From NCBI RefSeq assembly GCF_034931045.1, contig NZ_JAYGHH010000002.1, forward strand, positions 124,001 to 188,000: a stretch of DNA of 64,000 bases, in the 5' to 3' direction. Position numbers and translations under genes: made by a program. The DNA comes from Nodularia sp034931045 (GTDB lineage: Bacteria > Cyanobacteriota > Cyanobacteriia > Cyanobacteriales > Nostocaceae). This document shows positions 18,558-27,583 of the stretch, piece by piece. A model generated the notes under the pieces. The model did not search any database. It was given only the letters and a program-made list of their open reading frames with translations, and had not been told where the DNA came from. Every line of letters begins with the position of its first letter. Positions within the stretch are counted from its first letter, which is position 1.

Positions 18558-18815
18558 TTAGGGCTGGCTGAAGAAATCTNNNNNNNNNNNNNNNNNNNNN
18601 NNNNNNNNNNNNNNNNNNNNNNNNNNNNNNNNNNNNNNNNNNNNNNNNNNNNNNNNNNNNNNNNNNNNNNNNNNNNNNNNNNNNNNNNNNNNNNNNNNNN
18701 NNNNNNNNNNNNNNNNNNNNNNNNNNNNNNNNNNNNNNNNNNNNNNNNNNNNNNNNNNNNNNNNNNNNNNNNNNNNNNNNNNNNNNNNNNNNNNNNNNNN
18801 NNNNNNNNNNNNNNN
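18558..18815. mobile_element. Transposon-like terminus followed by assembly gap (236 N)
   Basis: TTAGGGCTGGCTGAAGAAAT starts at 18558 and leads into the N run at 18580. The same 22-base end flanks the gap at 41815-41968, where it occurs as an inverted pair. An unassembled repeat element is therefore likely here. The right side of this gap (ATGATGAGACTACCC) does not carry the inverted partner, so the element may be truncated or end inside the gap. Confidence 0.6.
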
Positions 18816-18961
18816 ATGATGAGACTACCCTGTGATATCTATGCCTAAAGAATAATAAAAAATCTCAAATTCATACAATGAGTATTATGGGCGAGCAAAA
18901 CTGTTTGCAGCCTGAAATTAAACTAAAGCTTTGATATTCTACAAAGATCAGTAAGCTAACG

Positions 18962-19609
18962 TTAATCTTCGGAGTCAACACCGTTTAATTGCTGGAAAGC
19001 ATAGTAAGCGATCGCGACACTGATTTTTGCTTGCTCAACTTCTGACAAATTTAGCCAATCTCGATTTTCGGTCTTACTAAGCATCGCTTTTACGTCTGGC
19101 GATTCGCTACTACGCATGGCATGGGCAAAGGGACGGGTTAAAACAAACAAATCTTCTACATCCCAAGCAGGTAATACAGATTGAACACACTGCACTAGTT
19201 GATCGCTCATTGTTTGTTGAGAGGAAAAAATATCAGCAGCCTTTTGAGCGATCGCATTGAGCCAGGTTTGGGGTACAACATTGGCAAAGGTTGAATTTAA
19301 AGCTACTTGCAAACTATCGAGAACTGATTGATTTGGATCACATTTGTGATGTGTACAAGTTGTAACCTCAGACCAAAGGCTGTCTAAGTGACTATAAAAA
19401 GCTTGGGATTGTGTGAGCAATTCCTCATCGAAAAAATCCTGCGTCGCGAACCGTTGTTCTAATTCGCTAAAATAGGCTTCAGACTCATGATTAGCTGGAT
19501 TCCAAGGATAAGCGGCATCTTCTGGTTCAAGTAAAGTCTCTAATAATTCTAATTTCACTTGGGGTAATAAGGTGTTGAAAGTGTTTAAGCCGTTAACTTT
19601 ATTAGTCAT
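18962..19609 (-). CDS. Conserved-looking hypothetical protein
   Basis: 215 residues, acidic, soluble, with no signal peptide or membrane segment. A perfect AGGAGG lies 7 bases before the ATG at 19609, so it is very probably translated. The sequence is mainly amphipathic helix, and the only distinctive local feature is a Cys/His pair (TCTHHKC, around residues 84-90). I do not recognise the family. It is transcribed in the same direction as the CHAT-FHA and PP2C genes but about 300 bases downstream, behind a repeat pair, so joint transcription is uncertain. Confidence 0.7.
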   Translation of the reverse strand: MTNKVNGLNTFNTLLPQVKLELLETLLEPEDAAYPWNPANHESEAYFSELEQRFATQDFFDEELLTQSQAFYSHLDSLWSEVTTCTHHKCDPNQSVLDSLQVALNSTFANVVPQTWLNAIAQKAADIFSSQQTMSDQLVQCVQSVLPAWDVEDLFVLTRPFAHAMRSSESPDVKAMLSKTENRDWLNLSEVEQAKISVAIAYYAFQQLNGVDSED

Positions 19610-19723
19610 TGCTTGCCTCCTGATAAATTATTTAGCAATATTGACAGCTACAACTTCCCGAATTAGATTTCCGCAAAACTGTTAATTTTATCTAACGTTG
19701 ACAATAATTTTTTACATCTATTA

Positions 19724-19900
19724 CAGTATGGCGTAAATAAAGCAATCATTTAAAACTGTGGAACAGCCTGTTTTATCAGCTTTTTGACTTTTGAGTTTTA
19801 ATTTCCACCTTGAGGGCGGCACTAGTACAAGTCGGCGGAAATAAACAGGCCATTCAAAATCCATGAAAAGCCTGGAAAATAAGACTTTTGACTTCCACCC
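19724..19900. repeat. Two tandem copies of a dispersed repeat
   Basis: Copy one (from 19724) reads ACAGTATGGCGTAAATAAAG and ends near TTTTTGACTTTTGAG. Copy two (from about 19826) has CATTCAAAATCCATGAAAAG and ends GACTTTTGACTTCC. A third copy at 58281-58370 aligns best with copy two. The pair fills the spacer between the hypothetical gene and the CHAT-FHA gene; no gene is present. Confidence 0.6.
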
Positions 19901-19914
19901 TGCGGTACTAGTTA

Positions 19915-21480
19915 CTAACAATCTTCAATTACAAACTGCCAAATTTTACCTCTAGAACTACCAAATTTTAATTGCATTCCCGATTTTAAGGTAACTTCTT
20001 CACGGAGAATTTGTTGCCAACCATTAGGGCCTAAACACCAAGTTGTACCATAAGTAGAAAAATCTTGTAAGTAATAAGTTCTCACTGGGATAGTACCAGT
20101 TAGATTACTGCGACATAAAATTTCAGCGTGACGCTTAGAAACTGAAGGTTCTGGAATCACAATATCATTATCTTTAGTGCGACCGATGCGAGTAACTCCG
20201 GGTCGGAGAATCCAAGTTTGCCCAGTGGATGAAAGCGATCGCAAAGAAGCGATGGGAATGGGAGAATTGATATTAGGGATGACACTATCTGGTAATTCGG
20301 TAATTCCTTCATAAAAACTCTTAATCAGTTCACCATCAAAATCTGGGTGCAGATAGAGAACAGGCAAAGTCCAAGCAAGTTGATTGAACTTATATAGTGT
20401 TAACAGCTCTTGTCTAGCTTCGGCAACTGCCTCATCAATAGATTTACGCGATCGCAAAGCCTCAGTAAAAGCTTGAATAAAACTGTGGCTTTCATGATCA
20501 GCAATTTGATCACGCATTCCCAAAACAGCAGGAACACCATGACGGATTAATACTTCTGCCAAACTGCTGGCTGGGATAGCTTGGTGATTAATAGCGGCGG
20601 GTTGTGCGCCCCAACAAGCATTAAAAACTGCCAGCTTCAATCCACTGCGGGTTAATACTTGAGCTAATTCAATCCCATTCAGAGTCATACCAGGACGTAA
20701 AAAGAATAATCCACCATCTGGGCCTGGTAGACCATGACCAGCGTAAAAGAAAACGTTATATGCTGCGGTTTCTAACTCTTGAATTAATTCTTGTGGCGTA
20801 GGTTGCAAGAGGGTCTTCACTGTGCAGGGTGCATGGGTCGGAGAATTGCTACTTGCCAAAATTTTTTCTAAAATAGCAGCTTCTTGAGCTAATTGCAGGT
20901 TTTCATCATGTCCCAAAACTAATAAAATACTCAAAGCTTGATCGGTTCGTAAATACGGCAGGGGTTCTACTTCACTGGTTGTGCGACTAAATAGCAAATC
21001 TGGTGACAGAGACATTGCAGACTGACCAGGTTGACGCTGCATAATTTCCCAAGGTAGGGCAATCAGATCCGGGTCACGAATTTCTAATCGAAAACGCAAA
21101 CGTGTATACCGCCCCATCGCTATACCCCGACTGCGTTCAAAACTGCCAAGAATCGGGCCGTCGAAGATCCAGCGCCAGAGATTAATGCCCAAATATTGCA
21201 TCAAACGACTACTGTAGCCAGCTGTTTGTCCTGAAGGGGGTGAAACTAAATTGATGGCAGATTGGTTATCTGACTGCGGCTGTAAACCAGGAGAAAGATA
21301 TAAACCACTATGGCCAGCAAACATTTGCTGCCATTCTTGCCAAACTTGAGTGAGTTCAGCAGGCCATACACAGTCATGTAAAACATAACCACTGGGATAT
21401 GGAGCTTTGACCACCCAAATAGCGAAGTTATCTGTGCCAGTGTTGATGAGACGGGCGATCGTCAGGTTCAGGGATGGCAT
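19915..21480 (-). CDS. CHAT-domain caspase-like protease with C-terminal FHA domain
   Basis: 521 residues. Residues about 180-385 form a CHAT domain (caspase-like peptidase) with the catalytic pair visible as His249 in FFYAGHG and Cys289 in VFNACWGAQ. Residues about 423-510 form an FHA domain (TRIGRTKDNDIVIPEPSVSKRH, then STYGTTW). The N-terminal 170 residues look like the leading region often seen before CHAT domains. It is predicted cytoplasmic. A phosphopeptide-reading module joined to a protease suggests recruitment to phosphorylated partners. It lies 107 bases downstream of a PP2C phosphatase gene on the same strand, and the two are probably co-transcribed. Substrate unknown. Confidence 0.87.
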   Translation of the reverse strand: MPSLNLTIARLINTGTDNFAIWVVKAPYPSGYVLHDCVWPAELTQVWQEWQQMFAGHSGLYLSPGLQPQSDNQSAINLVSPPSGQTAGYSSRLMQYLGINLWRWIFDGPILGSFERSRGIAMGRYTRLRFRLEIRDPDLIALPWEIMQRQPGQSAMSLSPDLLFSRTTSEVEPLPYLRTDQALSILLVLGHDENLQLAQEAAILEKILASSNSPTHAPCTVKTLLQPTPQELIQELETAAYNVFFYAGHGLPGPDGGLFFLRPGMTLNGIELAQVLTRSGLKLAVFNACWGAQPAAINHQAIPASSLAEVLIRHGVPAVLGMRDQIADHESHSFIQAFTEALRSRKSIDEAVAEARQELLTLYKFNQLAWTLPVLYLHPDFDGELIKSFYEGITELPDSVIPNINSPIPIASLRSLSSTGQTWILRPGVTRIGRTKDNDIVIPEPSVSKRHAEILCRSNLTGTIPVRTYYLQDFSTYGTTWCLGPNGWQQILREEVTLKSGMQLKFGSSRGKIWQFVIEDC

Positions 21481-21587
21481 GGATTCATTAAACTAAAAGG
21501 TTAGAGCAAATAATTTCCAATAAAAATTTTCCTCAGACGAGTTTTTTTGTGTAATTATTATCTGTATTATTCCAGATTTTCAGCAGT

Positions 21588-23846
21588 TTAACGAGTATTT
21601 AACTCAGTTTCGGTAGCATCTATACCTTCATTAGCTGTTGGGGGTTGGTTAGAGTTAAAATTACACGGATGGTCTGCACTTGATTGTAAGACGGTGACTC
21701 CCAGAGTTTGCAGTTCAGATAGTTTTCGCCACAGTTTCTGCTCTGCTGCTGGCACAGGTGCATTGTTGACTAGATTTGCCGTGTCCTGAGTGCAGAGTCG
21801 AAGATGTACTAATAAGTCTCCAGTCTCCGGTTGAGGATTGGGTTTTGTCTCAATTACTTCCAAAAAACTATTTTGGGGCAGTATTTTCTGATTACTGTCA
21901 AGGATTGCCCTTTGGGTTTGAATTACCCAACCAGGAGCGAGGTTATCAAGCGATCGCTCTGTAATTTCTGGATCAGTAGGGGGAGTTGGTGGTACTGTTA
22001 TCGTGGTAATAGTATCTGATGGCAATGGCGATCGCAGTCGCATCATTAAGTACCCTAGTGAACCAGCTAAAATCACCAACAGCAAAGGAACAATTAAACT
22101 CCAGGGCAGTTTAGCAATGGTATTGGGTTGACTCTCTGGTATTACCTTTGTTTTTTGGTTAGGGCTACCATCTAGTAAAGTGGGTTGTAAACCCTTAGTT
22201 ACAGAACTTGTAGTTGAGAGCGAAGAAATATCTGGAATGACTGCTTTGAGGGTTGAGTCTGGTTCGCAATATTTAATTTGATAGTGTATTAATGCCAAGG
22301 TCACATTATCATGTCCGTTTCTGACATTAGCCAGTTCCACTAATTTGTCAGCAACTTCGACTAAATCATCTTCACCAGTCAGAATTGGTAAAATTTCTGT
22401 TTCCCAATAATCTTCCACACGGTCAAAATCGCTCAATCCGTCTGAGGTTAGTAAAAATATTGCATCTTCATCCAAGATCAATCTCTGGGAAGTAGGATGT
22501 AATGAATTACTCGGACTCATTCCTAAAGCTTGCACCAGAGAACCAGCACCAGGCTGTTGCACTGCGTCACGATAAATAGCATAGCCGAGTCGTACTTCCC
22601 GCGAAGCCACATCATCATCAAGAGTCACTTGGTAACAACCGTGGCGGGTAATCCAATAAGCACGACTATCTCCAACGTGAGTAATGTAAATTTCGTGAGC
22701 AATAGGCAACGCCATCACTAAGGTTGTACCCATACGTTGACGCGCGTGGCGATTTTCGCTGTCATTGCGTTGGCTAATCTTATCATTGGCAATTGCGGCG
22801 GCATTATCTAAATCAGCCAGCAGTAAGGAAGGCTCAATGTGATCATAGGGAACATTTATCAGTTGCTGTACTTGCTGATGAATTGTTTCAATCGCTAAAT
22901 TAGATGCGACATTACCTCCTTGATGTCCACCAATGCCGTCACAGACAATGGCTAAAGCTGATGCTTGTGGTGGTTTATTTACAACTGTGCCACTGGCAGG
23001 GTAACAGGCATCTTCGTTACGTTGACGACTCGGCCCTGTGTCTGTTTTTGTCACAAGTTTAATAGTAGGAGTTTGAGAGCGTCCTAATTCTGCCAGACCT
23101 TTATCTAAAACTGCAATAAGTATTTCTGGTGAACTAATCTTGTCCTCAATGAGAAAATTACTCACCTGGTGAACAAATTCCGCGATCGCTGGTTTGGAAT
23201 CTGACGCTAATTTTTGCCAAAATGCCCCTAGTTCCGGTAAACCTGGTGATATGGCAGCATCAAAACGCAATTCTAACAAGCGAACTAATGATCCTTTGAC
23301 CCGAACTAAATTAGGGTCTATTAAACTAGTAGCCACCCCTTGACTTTTCAAAGGTTGCCACAAATTAGCTATCTGCCATAGCCAATTAAGTTGACGCATT
23401 GATGTCGCATCGCGCCAAGCAACGTTTAACTGGCTACATAGCTGTATTTGTAGTCCTGAACTATCTGGGTACAAAGGTGGCTGTTCTAAAAGTAATATTT
23501 CCTTGTGGGATTGTCCCTCAGATAGAGGAATTATGCCATATACCTGTGGTACGTTGAGGCTATAAGGAATCAGCCTGAGATAAGCTTTAATACCCTCTAC
23601 ATTATCTAATTCAGGTAATTGGGGTAACAATCCCGGCTTCTTATCTAAAACAACAGATTTACTAATCACCAAATAGCGATCGGCTAATACATCTCCAGGG
23701 CTACCCACACTCAAACCATCCCCTACAGCCCACAGGTAACGTTTAGGTAGGGGTGTAGAGCATCGCTGGCAAAATTTGTGAGTTAAGGGGTTGGCAGCCA
23801 GACAAGCATCATTTGGGCAGTAGAGCGTTGCCGCATCATTTTCCAT
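21588..23846 (-). CDS. PP2C-family protein phosphatase with N-terminal zinc ribbon and membrane anchor
   Basis: 752 residues. A small zinc ribbon at the N-terminus has Cys10, Cys15, Cys26 and Cys29. Residues about 40-250 are of unclear type and may be a regulatory or degenerate kinase-like region. The PP2C catalytic domain spans about 262-520: TGPSRQRNEDA, VCDGIGGHQGG (metal-binding Asp303), MGTTLVMA, HVGDSRAYW, LTSDGLSDF and GHDNVTLALI. A hydrophobic helix LPWSLIVPLLLVILAGSLGY follows, then a proline-rich stretch and an extracytoplasmic tail. It should dephosphorylate Ser/Thr residues and is first in a gene pair with CHAT-FHA. No Ser/Thr kinase gene is present in the window. Confidence 0.88.
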   Translation of the reverse strand: MENDAATLYCPNDACLAANPLTHKFCQRCSTPLPKRYLWAVGDGLSVGSPGDVLADRYLVISKSVVLDKKPGLLPQLPELDNVEGIKAYLRLIPYSLNVPQVYGIIPLSEGQSHKEILLLEQPPLYPDSSGLQIQLCSQLNVAWRDATSMRQLNWLWQIANLWQPLKSQGVATSLIDPNLVRVKGSLVRLLELRFDAAISPGLPELGAFWQKLASDSKPAIAEFVHQVSNFLIEDKISSPEILIAVLDKGLAELGRSQTPTIKLVTKTDTGPSRQRNEDACYPASGTVVNKPPQASALAIVCDGIGGHQGGNVASNLAIETIHQQVQQLINVPYDHIEPSLLLADLDNAAAIANDKISQRNDSENRHARQRMGTTLVMALPIAHEIYITHVGDSRAYWITRHGCYQVTLDDDVASREVRLGYAIYRDAVQQPGAGSLVQALGMSPSNSLHPTSQRLILDEDAIFLLTSDGLSDFDRVEDYWETEILPILTGEDDLVEVADKLVELANVRNGHDNVTLALIHYQIKYCEPDSTLKAVIPDISSLSTTSSVTKGLQPTLLDGSPNQKTKVIPESQPNTIAKLPWSLIVPLLLVILAGSLGYLMMRLRSPLPSDTITTITVPPTPPTDPEITERSLDNLAPGWVIQTQRAILDSNQKILPQNSFLEVIETKPNPQPETGDLLVHLRLCTQDTANLVNNAPVPAAEQKLWRKLSELQTLGVTVLQSSADHPCNFNSNQPPTANEGIDATETELNTR

Positions 23847-24260
23847 AGTGTTCGCAGTGATCAGCGATTGGCAATTTTCTCAAAAGCGTTGGTAGCGGTA
23901 ATCTAAACCGCCGAAGTTTCTTGAACTCAATCTATCTAATTGTGGATCATCATTCCCGGTCAGATACCAGGGTATGTTAATAATTAATTTACCTATGCCA
24001 ATAATTTACTCCTTAATCAACTCTACAGCCTCATCATAGCTTCTATTCCGCTTTGACTCTCCATGATCAGAACAGACCAATTTCACCTTGTCACCAAAGC
24101 ATAACTCAAACAAATTTATTCAGGTGTGGAAATTTGGGGAAGCTATAGAACTCGGTAGGGCTTGATTCAATTAAGTAGATCGGCTCAAATATTTATAATT
24201 ATTTAGGGTTTGCTGTTCGCGTAGCTTGCCGTTGGGCATAAAAGTTTTGTTGTGGAGGTA

Positions 24261-24428
24261 GGGAACAGGGAATAGCTTCAGTTATCTGTTATCCCCAAAT
24301 TTTCTGATTTATTCAACCCAAAATTCACACTTTTGATGGTACACCCTTCAAAACCCTTGCACCTACCTTCGGGTTGATTAACCTCAAACCTTCGATTTAT
24401 CTGGTTTTTATATTTATTCAGCAAGTCC
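24261..24428 (-). repeat. Dispersed MITE-like repeat, copy B
   Basis: Reverse complement of the repeat at 18341 and 58390: it ends ATATTTATTCAGCAAGTCCT and includes TTTTGATGGTACACCCTTCA. It is non-coding. Confidence 0.75.
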
Positions 24429-24690
24429 TATGTCAAGAGATAGAAAGCATGGAGTGTGTTGTCGCGCAACGCACCCTTAAAAATTTCAGATATTTTCAGG
24501 TAAATAGACCAAAAAAAATAGGGGCGCAAGGCCTTGCAATCTTAGGATAGATGTGGTTCAAATACATGAAAATTAATGTAAGGTTATGGTTTTTTTCTTC
24601 AAGGCTTTTAGGAATCAACAATGCCCTCAACTGCTTGGTGGTTGCTATACTGATCTCCCACAGCTGGGAAACAACTAATCCCAAATACTC

Positions 24691-24732
24691 AAAATAGCCA
24701 ATTGCTAATTTCCAAACAACTAGCAATTAGCT
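24691..24732 (-). terminator. Terminator of the ATP synthase operon
   Basis: On the minus strand, AGCTAATTGCTA (24732-24721) can pair with TAGCAATTGGCT (24707-24696) in a 12-bp stem with one G-U pair and a 13-base loop. TATTTT follows at once. It lies about 30 bases beyond the stop of the gamma-subunit gene. Confidence 0.75.
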
Positions 24733-24762
24733 ATTTATCAATACTAAACAATGAGCAATTCC

Positions 24763-25710
24763 TTAAGTTAGTGCTTCAGCACCACCCACAACCTCTAACA
24801 GTTCTTGGGTGATGGCGGCTTGTCTAGCTTTGTTGTAAGACAACGAAAGACTCTTAATCAAATCACCGGCGTTATCGCTGGCGTTGTTCATCGCTGTCAT
24901 CCGTGCGGCTAGTTCACTGGCTGCTGATTCTTGTAACGCCCGTAATAGCTGATTACTCAGATACAGAGGGAGTAAAGAATCCAGAATTTGCACAGGATCT
25001 TGCTCAAAAATCATGTCACGGGGCAGAGGGCGGACTTGGCTAGTCACCTTTTGCCGTTCCACTTCAAATTGACCGCCACGGGTTGTCAGGCGGAAAATTT
25101 CGTCATCTGGTGCTTCTAAACCTTGTGGATCTAGGGGCAGCAGGGTTTGTACTACAGGACGGGAACTAACTAAGGAGACGAATTTTGTATAAATTAGCTC
25201 AATCCGATCCACACTTTCTGAGAGGAACAAAGAAAGTAATTGATCGGCAATTTCCGTAGCTTCCACAGCTGTAGGAATTTGTTCTAAGCCAGTGTAAGTA
25301 CCGTCAATGGGTTGTTCACGACGTTGGAAATACTGGATGGCTTTGCGTCCTACCAGCACGAATTTGTATTTTACGCCTTCTGCTTGCAGTTCTTTGGCGC
25401 GATTTTCTGCCCGACGGATAACGTTACTGTTGTAACCGCCACACAAACCCCGGTCGCCGGAAATTACCAATAGCCCAACTGTTTTCACTTCCCGTTTTTT
25501 CAGTAGTGGGAGGTCTACATCTTCAAACCGCAGACGAGTTTGCAAACCATACAGGACTTGTGCCAAGCGGTCAGCAAAGGGACGAGTAGCAGTTACCTGT
25601 TCTTGGGCGCGACGTACTCTCGCAGCTGCTACCAGCCGCATGGCTTCTGTGATTTTTTTGGTGTTTTTGACCGACTGAATGCGATCGCGTATTGATTTAA
25701 GATTGGCCAT
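24763..25710 (-). CDS. atpG: ATP synthase subunit gamma
   Basis: 315 residues (called atpC in cyanobacteria). It starts MANLKSIRDRIQSVKNTKKI, a canonical gamma-subunit N-terminus, and ends with the conserved helix NDAGDLIKSLSLSYNKARQAAITQEL. It is the rotary shaft of F1 linking the c-ring to the catalytic head. The product is slightly longer than bacterial gamma because cyanobacteria carry an insertion in the middle (about residues 190-230). The redox-regulated cysteine pair of chloroplast gamma is not seen. It is last gene of the operon, before the terminator. Confidence 0.96.
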   Translation of the reverse strand: MANLKSIRDRIQSVKNTKKITEAMRLVAAARVRRAQEQVTATRPFADRLAQVLYGLQTRLRFEDVDLPLLKKREVKTVGLLVISGDRGLCGGYNSNVIRRAENRAKELQAEGVKYKFVLVGRKAIQYFQRREQPIDGTYTGLEQIPTAVEATEIADQLLSLFLSESVDRIELIYTKFVSLVSSRPVVQTLLPLDPQGLEAPDDEIFRLTTRGGQFEVERQKVTSQVRPLPRDMIFEQDPVQILDSLLPLYLSNQLLRALQESAASELAARMTAMNNASDNAGDLIKSLSLSYNKARQAAITQELLEVVGGAEALT

Positions 25711-25826
25711 ATTTTTAAGTTCTGAGTCCTCAATCCTGAGTGTTGAGTGACAACAAGTACTGAATGCTGAATTTTCTAGAAATTAGTAGGTATAAAAACT
25801 CTTTCAACTTCTAACTCCTTCTTTTA

Positions 25827-25856
25827 CTCAGCACTCAGCACTCAGCACTCAGCACT
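25827..25856. repeat. Heptamer repeat (CTCAGCA type) between atpA and atpG
   Basis: Four units of ACTCAGC/CTCAGCA in tandem just downstream of the atpA stop. The same unit occurs at 29411-29437 and, in reverse orientation, at 38699-38724. Confidence 0.8.
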
Positions 25857-25860
25857 TGAC

Positions 25861-27381
25861 TTAAGCTGTTGCTTTGAAGGTCTTTTTGAATTCAGTTAGC
25901 GCTTCCTTCAAGGCTTTTTCTTCTTCGTCACCGAGTACCTTTTTGGTTTTCACGGAGTCGGTGTACTCAGGTTTGCCGGTTTTTAAGAATTCCCGCAGAC
26001 CCTTGGTGAAGGTAGTTACTTTTTCTACAGGGACATCATCTAAGTAACCGTTAATCCCCGCATACAGAATTGCTACTTGCTCATATACTGCGAGGGGAGC
26101 ATTTTGTGGCTGCTTCAGTAGTTCCCGTAACCGTTCACCACGTGCCAATTGGTCTTGAGTGGCTTTATCTAAGTCAGACGCAAATTGGGCAAAGGCTTGC
26201 AGGTCATCAAATTGGGCTAATTCCAATTTAATCTTACCGGCAACTTTTTTCATGGCCTTGGTTTGTGCCGCCGAACCCACCCGTGATACTGAAATACCGG
26301 GGTTTACTGCGGGACGAATACCAGCGTTAAACAGGTCAGAAGAAAGGAAGATTTGACCGTCGGTAATAGAAATTACGTTGGTGGGGATGTATGCCGAAAC
26401 GTCACCAGCTTGGGTTTCGATGATGGGGAGGGCAGTCATGCTACCTTTACCCAATTCGTCACTTAATTTAGCGGCGCGTTCCAACAAGCGAGAGTGAATA
26501 TAGAACACATCTCCAGGATATGCTTCCCGTCCTGGTGGACGACGTAGCAGCAAGGACATTTGGCGATAAGCTTGGGCTTGCTTGGAAAGGTCATCATAAA
26601 CCACCAAGGTCGCTTTGCCTTTGTACATAAAGTACTCAGCAATTGTGGCTCCGGTGTAAGGTGCTAGATATTGTAGTGTCGCTGGTTCACTGGCACTAGC
26701 AGCAACAACTACGGTGTAGTCCATTGCGCCTTTTTCTTGGAGAGTTTGCACCACGTTAGCCACGGTGGATGCTTTTTGACCAATGGCAACGTAGACACAA
26801 ATTACATCTTCGCCTTTTTGGTTGATGATGGTGTCAATAGCGATCGCAGTTTTACCTGTTTGACGGTCGCCAATGATCAATTCCCGTTGGCCACGACCGA
26901 CAGGAATCATTGAGTCAATAGCTGTAATCCCAGTTTGCATGGGTTCGTGTACAGATCGACGAGCGATGATCCCAGGTGCAGCAGATTCAATCAAACGACT
27001 TTCGGTAGTGTTGATATCTCCTTTACCGTCGATAGCACGACCCAAGGCATCTACCACCCGGCCAACTAAGGCTTCACCTACGGGAACCTGGGCAATTCTA
27101 CCAGTAGCAGTAACAGAGCTACCTTCTTGAATTTCCAGACCTTGACCCATAAGCACAGCGCCCACGTTGTCTTCTTCTAAGTTCTGGGCGATGCCAATTG
27201 TGCCATCTTCAAATTCTAAGAGTTCTCCAGCCATAGCCTTTTCTAGACCATAGATGCGGGCGATACCGTCACCCACTTGGAGAACTGTACCAACGTTAGC
27301 AACTTTGACTTCTTGGTCGTATTGCTCGATTTGCTGCTGAATAATGCTGCTGATTTCGTCAGGTCTAATTGAAATACTCAT
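25861..27381 (-). CDS. atpA: ATP synthase subunit alpha
   Basis: 506 residues, full length. Walker A is GDRQTGKTA and the alpha-specific VGRVVDALGRAIDGKG is present, as is the signature PAVNPGISVSRVGSAAQ. It is the non-catalytic nucleotide-binding subunit of the F1 head. It follows atpH (delta) by about 190 bases, a spacer that contains a heptamer repeat, and is co-directional with the whole cluster. The beta and epsilon genes are absent, as expected for cyanobacteria, where they form a separate operon. Confidence 0.98.
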   Translation of the reverse strand: MSISIRPDEISSIIQQQIEQYDQEVKVANVGTVLQVGDGIARIYGLEKAMAGELLEFEDGTIGIAQNLEEDNVGAVLMGQGLEIQEGSSVTATGRIAQVPVGEALVGRVVDALGRAIDGKGDINTTESRLIESAAPGIIARRSVHEPMQTGITAIDSMIPVGRGQRELIIGDRQTGKTAIAIDTIINQKGEDVICVYVAIGQKASTVANVVQTLQEKGAMDYTVVVAASASEPATLQYLAPYTGATIAEYFMYKGKATLVVYDDLSKQAQAYRQMSLLLRRPPGREAYPGDVFYIHSRLLERAAKLSDELGKGSMTALPIIETQAGDVSAYIPTNVISITDGQIFLSSDLFNAGIRPAVNPGISVSRVGSAAQTKAMKKVAGKIKLELAQFDDLQAFAQFASDLDKATQDQLARGERLRELLKQPQNAPLAVYEQVAILYAGINGYLDDVPVEKVTTFTKGLREFLKTGKPEYTDSVKTKKVLGDEEEKALKEALTEFKKTFKATA

Positions 27382-27550
27382 GTGTCTATGTTGTTTGCTT
27401 TTCAGAGTAGGGAGTTACTTCGACTGCGCTCAGTAACCGGGGGAGTGGGGAGTGAAGAAAGGGTTTTCCTTAATTCTCCAATTATTTCATCCCCTGCACA
27501 GTTACCTTGCCAGACTATCAGCACAGCAAGGAAACTCTAGCAGTATCGCA

Positions 27551-27583
27551 ATTACGAATTACGAATTACGAATTACGAATTAC
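27551..27583 (-). repeat. Heptamer repeat forming the end of the delta-subunit gene
   Basis: Four to five units of the TTCGTAA heptamer on the minus strand. The delta-subunit frame ends Ser-Asn-Ser-stop inside the first unit (AGTAATTCGTAA), as nirA does at 3128. Confidence 0.8.

Larger units (their letters stand above)
23847..24762. other. Intergenic region between PP2C and ATP synthase genes
   Basis: About 900 bases with no convincing gene. It contains the reverse-oriented copy B of the MITE-like repeat (24261-24428), a short repeat GTTCGCGTAGCTTGCCGT (24212-24229), and the terminator of the ATP synthase operon (24691-24732). A 76-codon minus-strand frame at 24496-24726 overlaps the terminator and has no family resemblance. 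Confidence 0.6.

Noticed and set aside
24496..24726. 76-codon minus-strand frame after the ATP synthase operon
   Set aside because: It overlaps the terminator hairpin, has no recognisable family or ribosome binding site, and looks like a chance frame in AT-rich DNA.
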